From Prorocentrum cordatum (Eukaryota > Sar > Dinophyceae > Prorocentrales > Prorocentraceae): DNA of 64,000 bases. Where the stretch lies: assembly GCA_963575745.1 (NCBI GenBank), contig CAUYUJ010005758.1, forward strand, positions 356,486 to 420,485. Direction: 5' to 3'. The position numbers were made by a program, and so were the translations under genes. The notes below the pieces were generated by a model, which made no database searches, was not told the DNA's origin, and saw only the letters and a list, made by a program, of their open reading frames with translations. Positions 44,940 through 53,429 of the stretch are shown one piece after another; within the stretch, counting starts at the first letter, position 1; each line of letters starts with the position of its first letter.

Positions 44940-44959
44940 AGAGGAGGAGGACGAGAAGG
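44940..44959. repeat. Target-site duplication, 5' copy
   Basis: AGAGGAGGAGGACGAGAAGG. The identical 20-mer is found at 51719-51738. The first half is part of a GGA tract, but ACGAGAAGG is not repetitive, so an exact match of all 20 bases 6.8 kb away fits a duplication made on insertion. Confidence 0.65.
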
Positions 44960-45091
44960 CGTTCTGGGCTCTCCCAGGTGGGGGGGGTCTTGTGCGTACA
45001 TACTTCAGAGCGCCGTGTGCGCACGAGCACTGGCAACGATCACCCGATTCCTCGCCATTCCTCCGTCCCCGCAACCCTCTTGGCTCACGCA

Positions 45092-46312
45092 ATGGGGACC
45101 AGGCCGCGCGGCCACGGCGGGGCGGCGGCGCAGGGCGGCGGCACCGTGCTCCCTGGGCCCAAGGCCCCAGCCTGGGGCTGCCGCTGTGGCGAGGCGGCCA
45201 ACTGGGCATCGCGGCTCCACTGCAGGAGCTGCGGGGGCCCCGCGCCCGTCTCGGTGCGGCAGAGGGCAGTGGAGGCGGCAGCGGGCCCGTCCCCGTCCGC
45301 GGCGCGGCCGCCCAGGGCCGCGACGCCCAAGGCCAAGGCGGGCGCCAAGGCCAGCGCCGAGGCGGAGCCCAAGCCGGCAGCGGCGGCCGCGAGGGCGCCC
45401 TGGGTGCATGGCGGCGGCAAGCCTCGGCGAGTGCGCTTCCGCGAGGCGGAGGTCGTCGAGATCGGGGAGGACGACGAGCCCGACCAGCTGGCCGCGGCGC
45501 TGCGGCTGCTGGAGGAGCGCGGCGTCCAGCTGGATGAGGAGGCGCAGAGGAAGCTGGGCGTCGGCAGGCAGGCCGACCCAGGCAAGGCGGCCCCCGAGGC
45601 GCCCAAGTCGCACCATGCGATGGTACAGAGCGCCATGTGGAAGGTCAAGAACACGGCGGGCAAGCTCGAGAGGGCTCAGCAGAGCCTGGAGGCCGCTCAG
45701 GAGGCGTTGGCGGACGCCCAGCTGGCGGTGGACAAGGCCGCGGAGGCCAAGGAGGCCGCGGCCAAGGCCCACGCCCAGGCGCAGGACCTGCTCGAGCGCG
45801 CCAGGAGAGTGGAGCAGGCGGGCCTCCCGCCTGAGGCTCAGCTCGACCAGCGCGCGCAGGACATCGACAGGCTGGCCCAGGCCACCCTCGGCGCGAGGTA
45901 CGCTGCCGAGCTCAAGGACCACTTCGAGGGCGAGGAGGCCGTCCAGGTCACCCAGGCCATCGAGCTCTTCTCAAGGCTCGCCGCCTCGAGCAAGGCCCGC
46001 ATTGATGCGGCCAAGCGGGCGGCGGAGGCCCCACCCTCGGGGGCGCCTCCTGCTGCTGCTGGTGCTGCTGAGCGCCTTCCCGACGACGTGGGCGGGTCAC
46101 CCGCAGCCGCAGGAGGGGACGCAATGCAGGAGGAGGGCGACGACTTCGACGCCAGAGTGGAGGCCCTCGACGAGGCCAAGCGAGCCGAGGTCGAGCGATT
46201 CCTCGAGTCGCACGGCTGCTCCTTGCCCAAGCGCTTGCGTCTCCCAGCTGGCTCCGCTGCAGGCAAAGGCGCGGCCGAGGCAGCGGAGAAGAGCGAGGAC
46301 CAGAGTCACTGA
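45092..46312 (+). CDS. LINE ORF1: RanBP2-like zinc finger and coiled-coil protein
   Basis: 406 residues from the ATG at 45092. An upstream in-frame ATG at 44978 would add 38 residues of non-conserved sequence, so the later start is preferred. Near residues 28-47 is W-G-C-x-C-(4)-N-(6)-C-x2-C, a RanBP2-type zinc finger with a C-x-C first pair (AWGCRCGEAANWASRLHCRS). An Ala/Pro/Lys linker follows, then a long heptad-like helix at about 170-245 (Ala, Glu, Gln, Lys-rich) and a second helical part ending in EEGDDFDARVEALDEAKRAE. ORF1 proteins of LINEs bind element RNA and form multimers; that role is inferred from position and coiled coil. It ends in TGA in the overlap with ORF2. Confidence 0.7.
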   Translation: MGTRPRGHGGAAAQGGGTVLPGPKAPAWGCRCGEAANWASRLHCRSCGGPAPVSVRQRAVEAAAGPSPSAARPPRAATPKAKAGAKASAEAEPKPAAAAARAPWVHGGGKPRRVRFREAEVVEIGEDDEPDQLAAALRLLEERGVQLDEEAQRKLGVGRQADPGKAAPEAPKSHHAMVQSAMWKVKNTAGKLERAQQSLEAAQEALADAQLAVDKAAEAKEAAAKAHAQAQDLLERARRVEQAGLPPEAQLDQRAQDIDRLAQATLGARYAAELKDHFEGEEAVQVTQAIELFSRLAASSKARIDAAKRAAEAPPSGAPPAAAGAAERLPDDVGGSPAAAGGDAMQEEGDDFDARVEALDEAKRAEVERFLESHGCSLPKRLRLPAGSAAGKGAAEAAEKSEDQSH

Positions 46313-49300
46313 GGCGCCCGAGGGCGCGGAGGCGGCGGCTGCCGACCGCAGGGTCCTGGTGCCCCGTGAAGGCTCGCTGTGGAGGCTGGTCACCGCCAAC
46401 ACGACCTCCAGGGTGAGCATGCGACGCTGGCTGCAGGAGGAGGCGCAGGGCGACATCCTCTTTGTGCAGGAGACGGGCGTGGCGCCAGGAGCGAGGGCGG
46501 AGGTCGAGCAGGCAGTCCGACGCGATGGCTGGAAGGCCTCCTTCACGGAGGCTCGCCGCACGGAGCGAGGAGGGCTCTCCAGCGGAGTCGGCCTCGTGTG
46601 CAGGGCCCACTTGGGCATGGGCAAGCCGCCCGCGGGGCCCGCGCTGCCCCCAGACAGGATGGTGGCCCGCTGGGTGAACGCCATCGTCCCAGGAGGATTC
46701 CTGGCGGTCTCAGTCTACCTGGTGGCGACCACCAGCGGCCTGGACCCCGAGAGCAGGGTGCTGCTCGCGCAGCTAGGCCAGTACCTCGAGGCGGTGCAGG
46801 CCCCGTACATCATCGGCGGCGACTGGAACTGTGCACCGCAGGAGCTCGAAAGATGGGGCTGGCCAGATCGAGTTTCGGGTTTCGTAGCGAGCTCGGGGCA
46901 GACCACCTGCAGGATTGGAGGGGGCACTGAGATCGACTTCTTCGTGGTTTCCTGCAACTTGGGCGCTGCTGTGACGAGAGTCTCTCGCTTGGACGCAGCG
47001 CTGAGCCCGCACTACCCAGTGCAGCTGACGCTGGACGGCAACAAGGCGCCTGAGAGAGCTCTGCGGCATCGGGCACCAAGGCCGTTCCCCACCGAGCGAC
47101 CAGTGGGGCCGAGGCGTGAGCCGCCGTGCTGGACAGGCTTGCTTTCGGAGCTGGCGGACGCCATCGCGGCGGCAGCACCCAGCAGCGCAGCTGGCAGCCA
47201 GGGCCCGTCGGAGCATGGCCCCGAGCCCGCCAGGGAGGCCGACGCCGCCGCCCCTAGGGGGGCAGCCGAGGACGTCGAGGCCGCCGAGCTGGACGGGTCC
47301 TTCGACCAGGGAGGGGGCGAGAGGCGCGATCCAGGGGGACCAGTCCCGTTGGGAGCGGTCCCCCAGGATCCAAGTCCTGGGACAAGCAGTTGGGGGCAGC
47401 CTGCGATAAATTGCCCTGCTGTGGATGCGAGCTCAGACGGCCCAGAGACTTTGCCGAGCGTCTTGGGGCCACCAATCCTGCTGCCACCGTCAGTTTCGGC
47501 GGAGGCGCTGCGAGGGGTTCGAGAGTGCTACGACGAGGACTGGGCGGCGGTCGTCCACTCCTTGAAGGGCGACGTCCTGGACTCGCCCCTGTGCGCCGTC
47601 ACGGACAGCGAGCCCGAGCTTGCAGGGCAGGCTGGCGGCGCGGGCCAGAGGCAGACTGGCGAGGAGGCGGCGGAGAGCGCGGCCAACGACGGGAGGCTAG
47701 GCCATGTTGCTGGGCCCGAGGGCGGCCTGGGGGGAGGCGGCACGAGGCGCCCAGCGGCTGGCGGAGATCTGTCTTGGCAATCACAGTCGATGGGATCTGG
47801 TGAGGCCCCTCAGGCCGCGGGCAGAGGGCCTCGGACCCTGGACGAGCTCTACGCCAGTTTCGCGGCGCTGCTCGAGAAGGACTTGGGCGGCCTTTTCGAC
47901 ATGGAGCAGGAGGACCTGATGAAGTGCGCGGGGCGCGGCGAGCCCGCTCGCTTTCAGGAGGACACCATCAGCGCCAGTAGGCGGGGGGCACGCGCCCGCG
48001 GCTCCCCACAGGCGCGTACCTGGCACAGGATCGCGGCGCTGCTTTGGGAGGAGCTGGCCAGCAGGCGCCGCCTGCGGGCGCCGCACCTCGTCTCGAGGGA
48101 GCTGACCACGCTGGCGCGGCTGCAGGCCAAGCTCGGCAAGCTGGCGGCGCAGGACCTGGTCGGCGACATCGGCCTGAACGAGGCCCAGAAGAGGAGCAGG
48201 CAGAGGGACTTGGCACGCCAGCTGCGGGCAACGGGCGACATGACCTACAGCCAGCTGGAGTCCCTGGAGGCCCACGCCAGGCAGGCCGCCAAGGCTTTCG
48301 ACTTGAGAGACGCCAAGGGCCGCACCAAGGCCTGGAAGGAGTGGTCCCAGGAGGCGGTGCGCGGGGGTGCGGGGGCCGCCCACGGTTTCTGCAGGGCCCC
48401 GCGGGGTTGGACTGCGGACGTGGAAACCAGCGGGCGGCCTGCCGGCATCGCGGGCACGTTGGAGGCGCTGAAGACGGAGTACCAGCAGGTGTGGCGGCAC
48501 CAGGAGGAGGACTTCGACCTGGAGGCGATGCTCCCCGACGAGCTCCTGGACGCGGCCCCTGGCCCGCCAGCGCCCGACGCCATCCGAGCGGCGGCGAGGG
48601 CGTTCAAGGCCGAGACGGCGACGGGGGTGGACAGCCTCAAGCCGCGCCACTTCGGATGGCTCTCCGACCACGGCATCCTCGCGCTCAGCCTGCTGTTCCA
48701 CCTCATTGAGCTGCGGACGGAGTTCCCGTCGCAGGTGGCCGAGGTCTTCATTTTCTTTTTGGCCAAGCCCGACGGGGGCTGGCGGCCCATCGGGCTGATC
48801 GCCTCCCTGATCCGCCTGCTGGGCAAGATCAGGCACGACGAGGCGAAGCGCTGGGAGGCCGCCAGGGACAGGCCCTATTTCTTCGGCGGGGCTGGCAGGT
48901 CCTGCGAGGACGCGGTCTGGCTGCAGAGCTTCGATGCGGACCACGCGAAGACGCTGAACCTGGAGGCCGCGTCCACGCTCCTGGACCTCAGCAAGGCCTA
49001 CGAGAGGGTCACGCACAGGGGGATGGTCCATGCCGCGGGGAGGGAGGGCTTCCCGCTGAGGAGGGTCAAGATCCTCCTTCGCCTCTACGGAGGCAGGCGG
49101 CGCCTCTGCTTGGACCGATGGATGACGGAGGCCTTCCAAGTTTTCCTGTCGCTGCTGGCGGGCTGCTCCTTTGCCACGACGCTGCTCCGAGTGGTGTTGG
49201 TCGAGCCGCTGGACGCGATGTTGGCGTCCTGGCAGATGGTGCGGCCATACCTCGTAGTCGACGACATCACGTTAGCAGTCTATGCCAAGCGTGCGCAGCT

Positions 49301-51566
49301 GGAGCACCTGTTGGTCGGGGCCACCCGTGCCCTCTGCTTGGACCTGGAGGCCATCGGCTTCACCATTTCCTTGACGAAGGGCCAGGTTCTGAGCACCGAC
49401 TCCGACATCGCCAAGCGTGTCGCCCACAGGCTCAGACGCTGGAAGTTCACGCACGTGAAGGCCACAAAGAACCTGGGCGTGGACTTCACCATGGCAAAGT
49501 CGGCCTCGTGGAGGGTGCTACGGCAGAGGATCGATCGCCTGAGCCAGAGGGCTGGGCGATACAGAGCCTTGCGCAAGGCGGGGGCCAAGAGGCTCTCGAA
49601 GGTTTTCAGGACAGGAGGGTTGGCTTCCATCCTCCACGGCGCGAGGGTCAGCGGAGTACCCACGAAGACCCTGCAGCGCGCCCGAGCAGTCAACGGCAGG
49701 GCCATCTCGGGCGAGATCGGCCAGAGATCCAGGACGGTGCTCTTCGCCCTACAGGAGGGCAAGGATTGGAAGCACGACCCAGCATACGCGGCGCACGTCC
49801 TCCCGTTGAGGGCTTGGGCTCGCGCCGTCTTCCTACGAGTGCGGCCCCCTGCGGTCTTCAAGCAGGTGCTGGAGTGCAGACCAGGCAATTGGGGCGAGGT
49901 CACGGGGCCAGCAGGGGCGGTCCGCCTCTCGCTGGAGCGCATCGGCTGGGAGCTGCTGGACTGGCACCGTTGGAAGGACGACCGCGGGCAGATCCTCGAC
50001 ATGCAGCTGCTCAGCCCGCGGATGGTGGCCAGCCTCGTCGAGAATGGGGTCCACCGCTACCTCATGCTGAAGATCGCGAGCCACGAGGGCTTCGAGCATC
50101 TCCAGGGCCGCCCGCCCAACCTGGAGCCGTTTAGGACGGCTCTGGCGGGCATGCGGCGCGCGGGCAGGTCGCAGGAGGCCGCGCTGGTGGAGGCGCACAT
50201 GGCAGGGGGGCTCGTCACGCAGTCCGACCTGTACGGCGAGAGGGCGGAGCTCAGCCCGCTGTGCCAGTGGTGCGGGGAAGCACCAGGCACGGCGCACCAC
50301 AGGCTGTTCGCGTGCCCCGCCATCGCCTGCTGGGCGCGTGACCTGGGCTTCCAGGAGATCGCCGACGCAGGCAGGAGGGCGCCGCAGGACGACCTAGGCC
50401 TGGTGAGGGGCCTCGTCAACCTCGGGCTGGACCAAGCCCCGCCCCCTGGCATGGACGAGCTCTGCCACCGCGCAGGTTGCGCGCGTCGCGGCTTCCTCGA
50501 GGGTGTCATCTGCATCGACGGTTCCGCGATGTACCCAGAGGCCCCGTGCCTGACACGCACGGGATGGGCAGCAGTGGTGGTGGACGACGTCGGGAACACC
50601 GTCGGCGGGCTCTTTGGGCTCACGCCAGGCTGGATCCAGGAGATCGGCTACGCGGAGCTCTACGCGCTGCGCAGGGTCCTGGAGGAGGTCGGCCCATCGC
50701 CCATCACGGTCTATACGGACTGCAAGGGGATCAAGGACGACTTCGAGGCAGGTCGAGGACGCTGCTGCGGCCCAGGCCACAAGTACGCGGACCTGTGGAG
50801 GCGGATCTGGCAGCTGCTCGACGACCTCGGCCCTGGGTTCCTCACTGTGACGTGGTTGCCGTCGCACACTTCGTGGGCCAGGGCCAGCGCTGCAGGGGTG
50901 CCGTGGCCAGCCTTCGCGGGCAACAGGGAGGCCGACGTGAAGGCGAAGGAAGGGGCCAGGCTGCACCCCAGGCAGGAGCGGCTGCGTGAGTTGAGCCGCC
51001 GCCTAGACGCCGCCACCGTGCAAGCAGAGGCCTGGTGTGGCCACCACGGGGGGATCCTGAAAAGACTCGCCGACCTCGGATGGCCCGATCGGGGGGCCAT
51101 CCCTAGGCCCAGGGGCGCGGATCCTGGGACCCTGGCCCTGGTGGGGCCCGACAGGGGCCACGCCCTGGCCAGGCTCGGTCGGGCCTGGGGCTGTTCGGTC
51201 TGCGGGATCCGTCGGGCTACCAGGGCCAGGGTCGTCGCCAGCGCCTGTCCAGGACTCCCGTGGTTGGTCGCCAGGTCCCACCCGTCCCACAGGCTCTGGG
51301 TGGTTCGGGGCGGGGACGGGCCGGGTCGGAGGTCCTCTGGGACGGGTGGCTGTCTCGTGGTTTGTCGGACGTGCGGGGCCCACGGGAGTCGCCAAGCGAA
51401 GCTCCTGGCCGACCCCTGCGTCCCGCTGGCCAGCAAGGGCCGCGACGCGGCTCGCCTGGCCCGCCGCGCCCTCGAGCACCTCAGAGCGGGGCGGGAGCCC
51501 CAGACAGGAAGCCGCTGGGGGGCGGTCCCTTTCCCCGTCTCGAGGGCGGCGGCGAGGAGGGTTTAG
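46311..51566 (+). CDS. LINE ORF2 polyprotein: EEP endonuclease, reverse transcriptase, RNase H
   Basis: About 1750 residues, the +1 frame relative to ORF1. The start is uncertain. The first ATG (46419) would remove the strand LVTAN with the conserved Asn, and the frame is open upstream to before 44772. Endonuclease (about 46370-47040): LVTANTTS, FVQETG, IGGDWNC, EIDFFVVS and SPHYPV. After an acidic linker comes the RT (about 48600-49560): KPDGGWRPIG, LLDLSKAYERV with the motif A Asp, LLAGCSFATT, VVDDITL, LTKGQV and NLGVDFT. A zinc knuckle CQWCGEAPGTAHHRLFAC (50262-50315) follows. RNase H (about 50500-50960) has CIDGSA, AELYAL, YTDCKG, LPSHTSW and GNREADVKAKEG. The C-terminus has CSVCGI and VVCRTCGAH. 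All catalytic residues except the endonuclease SDH Asp are present. Confidence 0.8.
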   Translation, partial: EAPEGAEAAAADRRVLVPREGSLWRLVTANTTSRVSMRRWLQEEAQGDILFVQETGVAPGARAEVEQAVRRDGWKASFTEARRTERGGLSSGVGLVCRAHLGMGKPPAGPALPPDRMVARWVNAIVPGGFLAVSVYLVATTSGLDPESRVLLAQLGQYLEAVQAPYIIGGDWNCAPQELERWGWPDRVSGFVASSGQTTCRIGGGTEIDFFVVSCNLGAAVTRVSRLDAALSPHYPVQLTLDGNKAPERALRHRAPRPFPTERPVGPRREPPCWTGLLSELADAIAAAAPSSAAGSQGPSEHGPEPAREADAAAPRGAAEDVEAAELDGSFDQGGGERRDPGGPVPLGAVPQDPSPGTSSWGQPAINCPAVDASSDGPETLPSVLGPPILLPPSVSAEALRGVRECYDEDWAAVVHSLKGDVLDSPLCAVTDSEPELAGQAGGAGQRQTGEEAAESAANDGRLGHVAGPEGGLGGGGTRRPAAGGDLSWQSQSMGSGEAPQAAGRGPRTLDELYASFAALLEKDLGGLFDMEQEDLMKCAGRGEPARFQEDTISASRRGARARGSPQARTWHRIAALLWEELASRRRLRAPHLVSRELTTLARLQAKLGKLAAQDLVGDIGLNEAQKRSRQRDLARQLRATGDMTYSQLESLEAHARQAAKAFDLRDAKGRTKAWKEWSQEAVRGGAGAAHGFCRAPRGWTADVETSGRPAGIAGTLEALKTEYQQVWRHQEEDFDLEAMLPDELLDAAPGPPAPDAIRAAARAFKAETATGVDSLKPRHFGWLSDHGILALSLLFHLIELRTEFPSQVAEVFIFFLAKPDGGWRPIGLIASLIRLLGKIRHDEAKRWEAARDRPYFFGGAGRSCEDAVWLQSFDADHAKTLNLEAASTLLDLSKAYERVTHRGMVHAAGREGFPLRRVKILLRLYGGRRRLCLDRWMTEAFQVFLSLLAGCSFATTLLRVVLVEPLDAMLASWQMVRPYLVVDDITLAVYAKRAQLEHLLVGATRALCLDLEAIGFTISLTKGQVLSTDSDIAKRVAHRLRRWKFTHVKATKNLGVDFTMAKSASWRVLRQRIDRLSQRAGRYRALRKAGAKRLSKVFRTGGLASILHGARVSGVPTKTLQRARAVNGRAISGEIGQRSRTVLFALQEGKDWKHDPAYAAHVLPLRAWARAVFLRVRPPAVFKQVLECRPGNWGEVTGPAGAVRLSLERIGWELLDWHRWKDDRGQILDMQLLSPRMVASLVENGVHRYLMLKIASHEGFEHLQGRPPNLEPFRTALAGMRRAGRSQEAALVEAHMAGGLVTQSDLYGERAELSPLCQWCGEAPGTAHHRLFACPAIACWARDLGFQEIADAGRRAPQDDLGLVRGLVNLGLDQAPPPGMDELCHRAGCARRGFLEGVICIDGSAMYPEAPCLTRTGWAAVVVDDVGNTVGGLFGLTPGWIQEIGYAELYALRRVLEEVGPSPITVYTDCKGIKDDFEAGRGRCCGPGHKYADLWRRIWQLLDDLGPGFLTVTWLPSHTSWARASAAGVPWPAFAGNREADVKAKEGARLHPRQERLRELSRRLDAATVQAEAWCGHHGGILKRLADLGWPDRGAIPRPRGADPGTLALVGPDRGHALARLGRAWGCSVCGIRRATRARVVASACPGLPWLVARSHPSHRLWVVRGGDGPGRRSSGTGGCLVVCRTCGAHGSRQAKLLADPCVPLASKGRDAARLARRALEHLRAGREPQTGSRWGAVPFPVSRAAARRV

Positions 51567-51718
51567 TTTGCTAAGTTTTGGCTCGGACTCCAAGGGGCCC
51601 TCCCGCGCCAGGCTCCTTGCCTGGCGGGTCCTGGGTCTGCCGTGGAGTTTTTGATCCCCGTTCGGGGCCGAGGCTGGTTTGCGGAGCGGACCGCCTTCTG
51701 GTAGGAACTAGAGGAACT

Positions 51719-51755
51719 AGAGGAGGAGGACGAGAAGGGAGGAGGAGGAGGAGGA
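51719..51755. repeat. Target-site duplication, 3' copy, running into a GGA tract
   Basis: The 20-mer AGAGGAGGAGGACGAGAAGG (51719-51738) directly follows the GGAACTAGA tail of the LINE, and GGA triplets continue to about 51755. The insertion therefore went into a GGA microsatellite. Confidence 0.65.
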
Positions 51756-52920
51756 AGAACGTCGGTTCGACCGAAATTAACACGGAAAATGCGGGGGCGG
51801 TCGCAGACAGCAGTTCTTCTTCATTTCGAACCGGACTCGCCCTGAGTGTCGTCGCGGACGTTGTCACTTCATGCAACGAGTCCCCTGCCCGGCAGAGGCC
51901 GTTGTCGGTGTCGGACAGCATCAGCTTGTGGACGGACATCGGGCCCAGTTTCCCCAACGGGCGCTGCGAGGGCCCTGGCAGGCTTTTCCCGTTTTCGGAC
52001 CGCCAGGGCCCTCGGCGGGCCCCCCCTCCAGGGCCCCTGGCAGGCCGCGAGGCCGACCAGCGACCGAAGCTGACTCCAGGGACCGCTTCCCGCTGCGGGG
52101 ACAGCTCCGGCTGGGACGAGGGCTGCCCGCCTTTGCTCGGGCCGGACGAAAGGAGGGGAAAGGAAAGGGGGGGAATGCGAACTCTGCTGCGTGCAGCTGG
52201 TTCCGGGCCCGCCGAAGGGGCCATTCCTCGAAGCACCGTCGCCTTCGGCGCCAGGAGACCCTGGGAAAATCAGCTGATTGCGTGAGCGGCGGTGGCGGCG
52301 CCGACGGTCCCTGCCTCTGCCGCCCTTGCCTCCCGCCCCCCTGCCCCAGTCGGTATTGCTCCTGTCGCCTTCTCGCTGGCGGCAGGGCGTCGGCGCTAAT
52401 CACCGGCGCCGCCGCCGTGTGCTTCCATTTGGGGGGGCGCCACCCCCGCGATTCGCCCGAGCAGGGAAGCGAGTCTTTGAATCACACGCCCCGCTTGTTT
52501 TTGTTAATCACAAGCTGGCATTCGTCTGGGCCGGCGGAATGTGCGAAGCGATGGAATGAGAGGAGAAATCGGCCGCGGACAAGGACGGGGCGTTCAAGAA
52601 CTGCGCCACTTCAAACAAAGAACTGAGCTGAAGCGGGTCTTACGCTCAACCTCCGTCTTGCTGCACCGCTTCTCTGGCACGGTGCCGGGGTTTGCTGCAG
52701 GCAGATGGTATGTTCTGGAGGCTCCTCCAAATAATGCAATCGCGCCTGATTGGGCCTCCCAAGAGACGAGACTCGGCGCCTTGCGAGAGATCAGACAAAC
52801 CAAGTCTTGCAACGTTGCCACCACAACCGCGCACTGCTTGGCAAAACCATAGAAACGTCCTTTGGCCGCACTGTTCCGCTGCATCCTCAAAGCCGGAGTC
52901 GGGCCTCCTTCTTGCCCTTC
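51756..52920. other. No gene recognised
   Basis: Mixed GC-rich sequence with short overlapping ORFs. No domain or repeat family could be identified. Confidence 0.5.
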
Positions 52921-52924
52921 TGAT

Positions 52925-53265
52925 TGTCGTCCTCCTCCTCCTCCTCCACATCCTCCTCCTCCTCCTCCTCCTCCTCATCCGTCTCCTCCGTCTCCTCCGT
53001 CTTCTCCGTCTCCTCCTCCTCTCTCCTCCTGTTCCTCCTCCTCCTCCTCCTCCCATCCTCGTCCTCATCCTCATCCTCTTCCTCCTTCTCCTCCCCCATG
53101 GCCCTCCGCCTCCCTCTCTAGGCCCCAGTGCCAAGGGTTCTGCGCGCTTCTGGTCCGAGTGCAGCTGGCCGCCGCCTCCCATCCTCGTCCTCGTCCGCGT
53201 CCTCGTCGTCCTCCTTTTCCTCCGCCTCCTCCTCCTCCACCGTGCCCCTCCGCCGTTTCCACGGC
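52925..53265. repeat. CCT/CGTC microsatellite clusters
   Basis: CCT and CCTCGTC triplet runs at 52930-53095 and 53180-53245 separated by mixed sequence. Confidence 0.8.
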
Positions 53266-53429
53266 CGCCCGGAAAACCGCTGGAGACACCGAACGCCACT
53301 GGCATCCTCACGCGCTGCTCCTCCGAACTGCTTGGCAGCGCACACCAGGAGGGGAGCGGGGGGCGAGGGGGGGCCTCTTCTGAGAAGGCCGGGGGGCTTC
53401 TCGGAGGGGACGGGAGGTGTTCAATGAGG

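Larger units (their letters stand above)
44960..51718 (+). mobile_element. Nearly intact LINE (non-LTR retrotransposon)
   Basis: The element is about 6.76 kb long and lies between two exact 20-bp direct repeats. It has a short 5' leader (44960-45091), ORF1, a long ORF2 and about 150 bases of 3' trailer ending in two copies of GGAACTAGA, a short-repeat tail as in many LINEs lacking poly(A). ORF1 and ORF2 have no internal stops. It is the only retroelement here on the plus strand and the only one with coherent coding capacity, so it is likely the youngest. Close relatives by domain order are the decayed LINEs B and C of this window. Confidence 0.75.

Noticed and set aside
44772-46310. A single 2264-residue polyprotein starting at 44772
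   Set aside because: The start lies outside the element defined by the 20-bp direct repeat, and the first 500 residues are Arg/Pro-rich shadow coding of ORF1.
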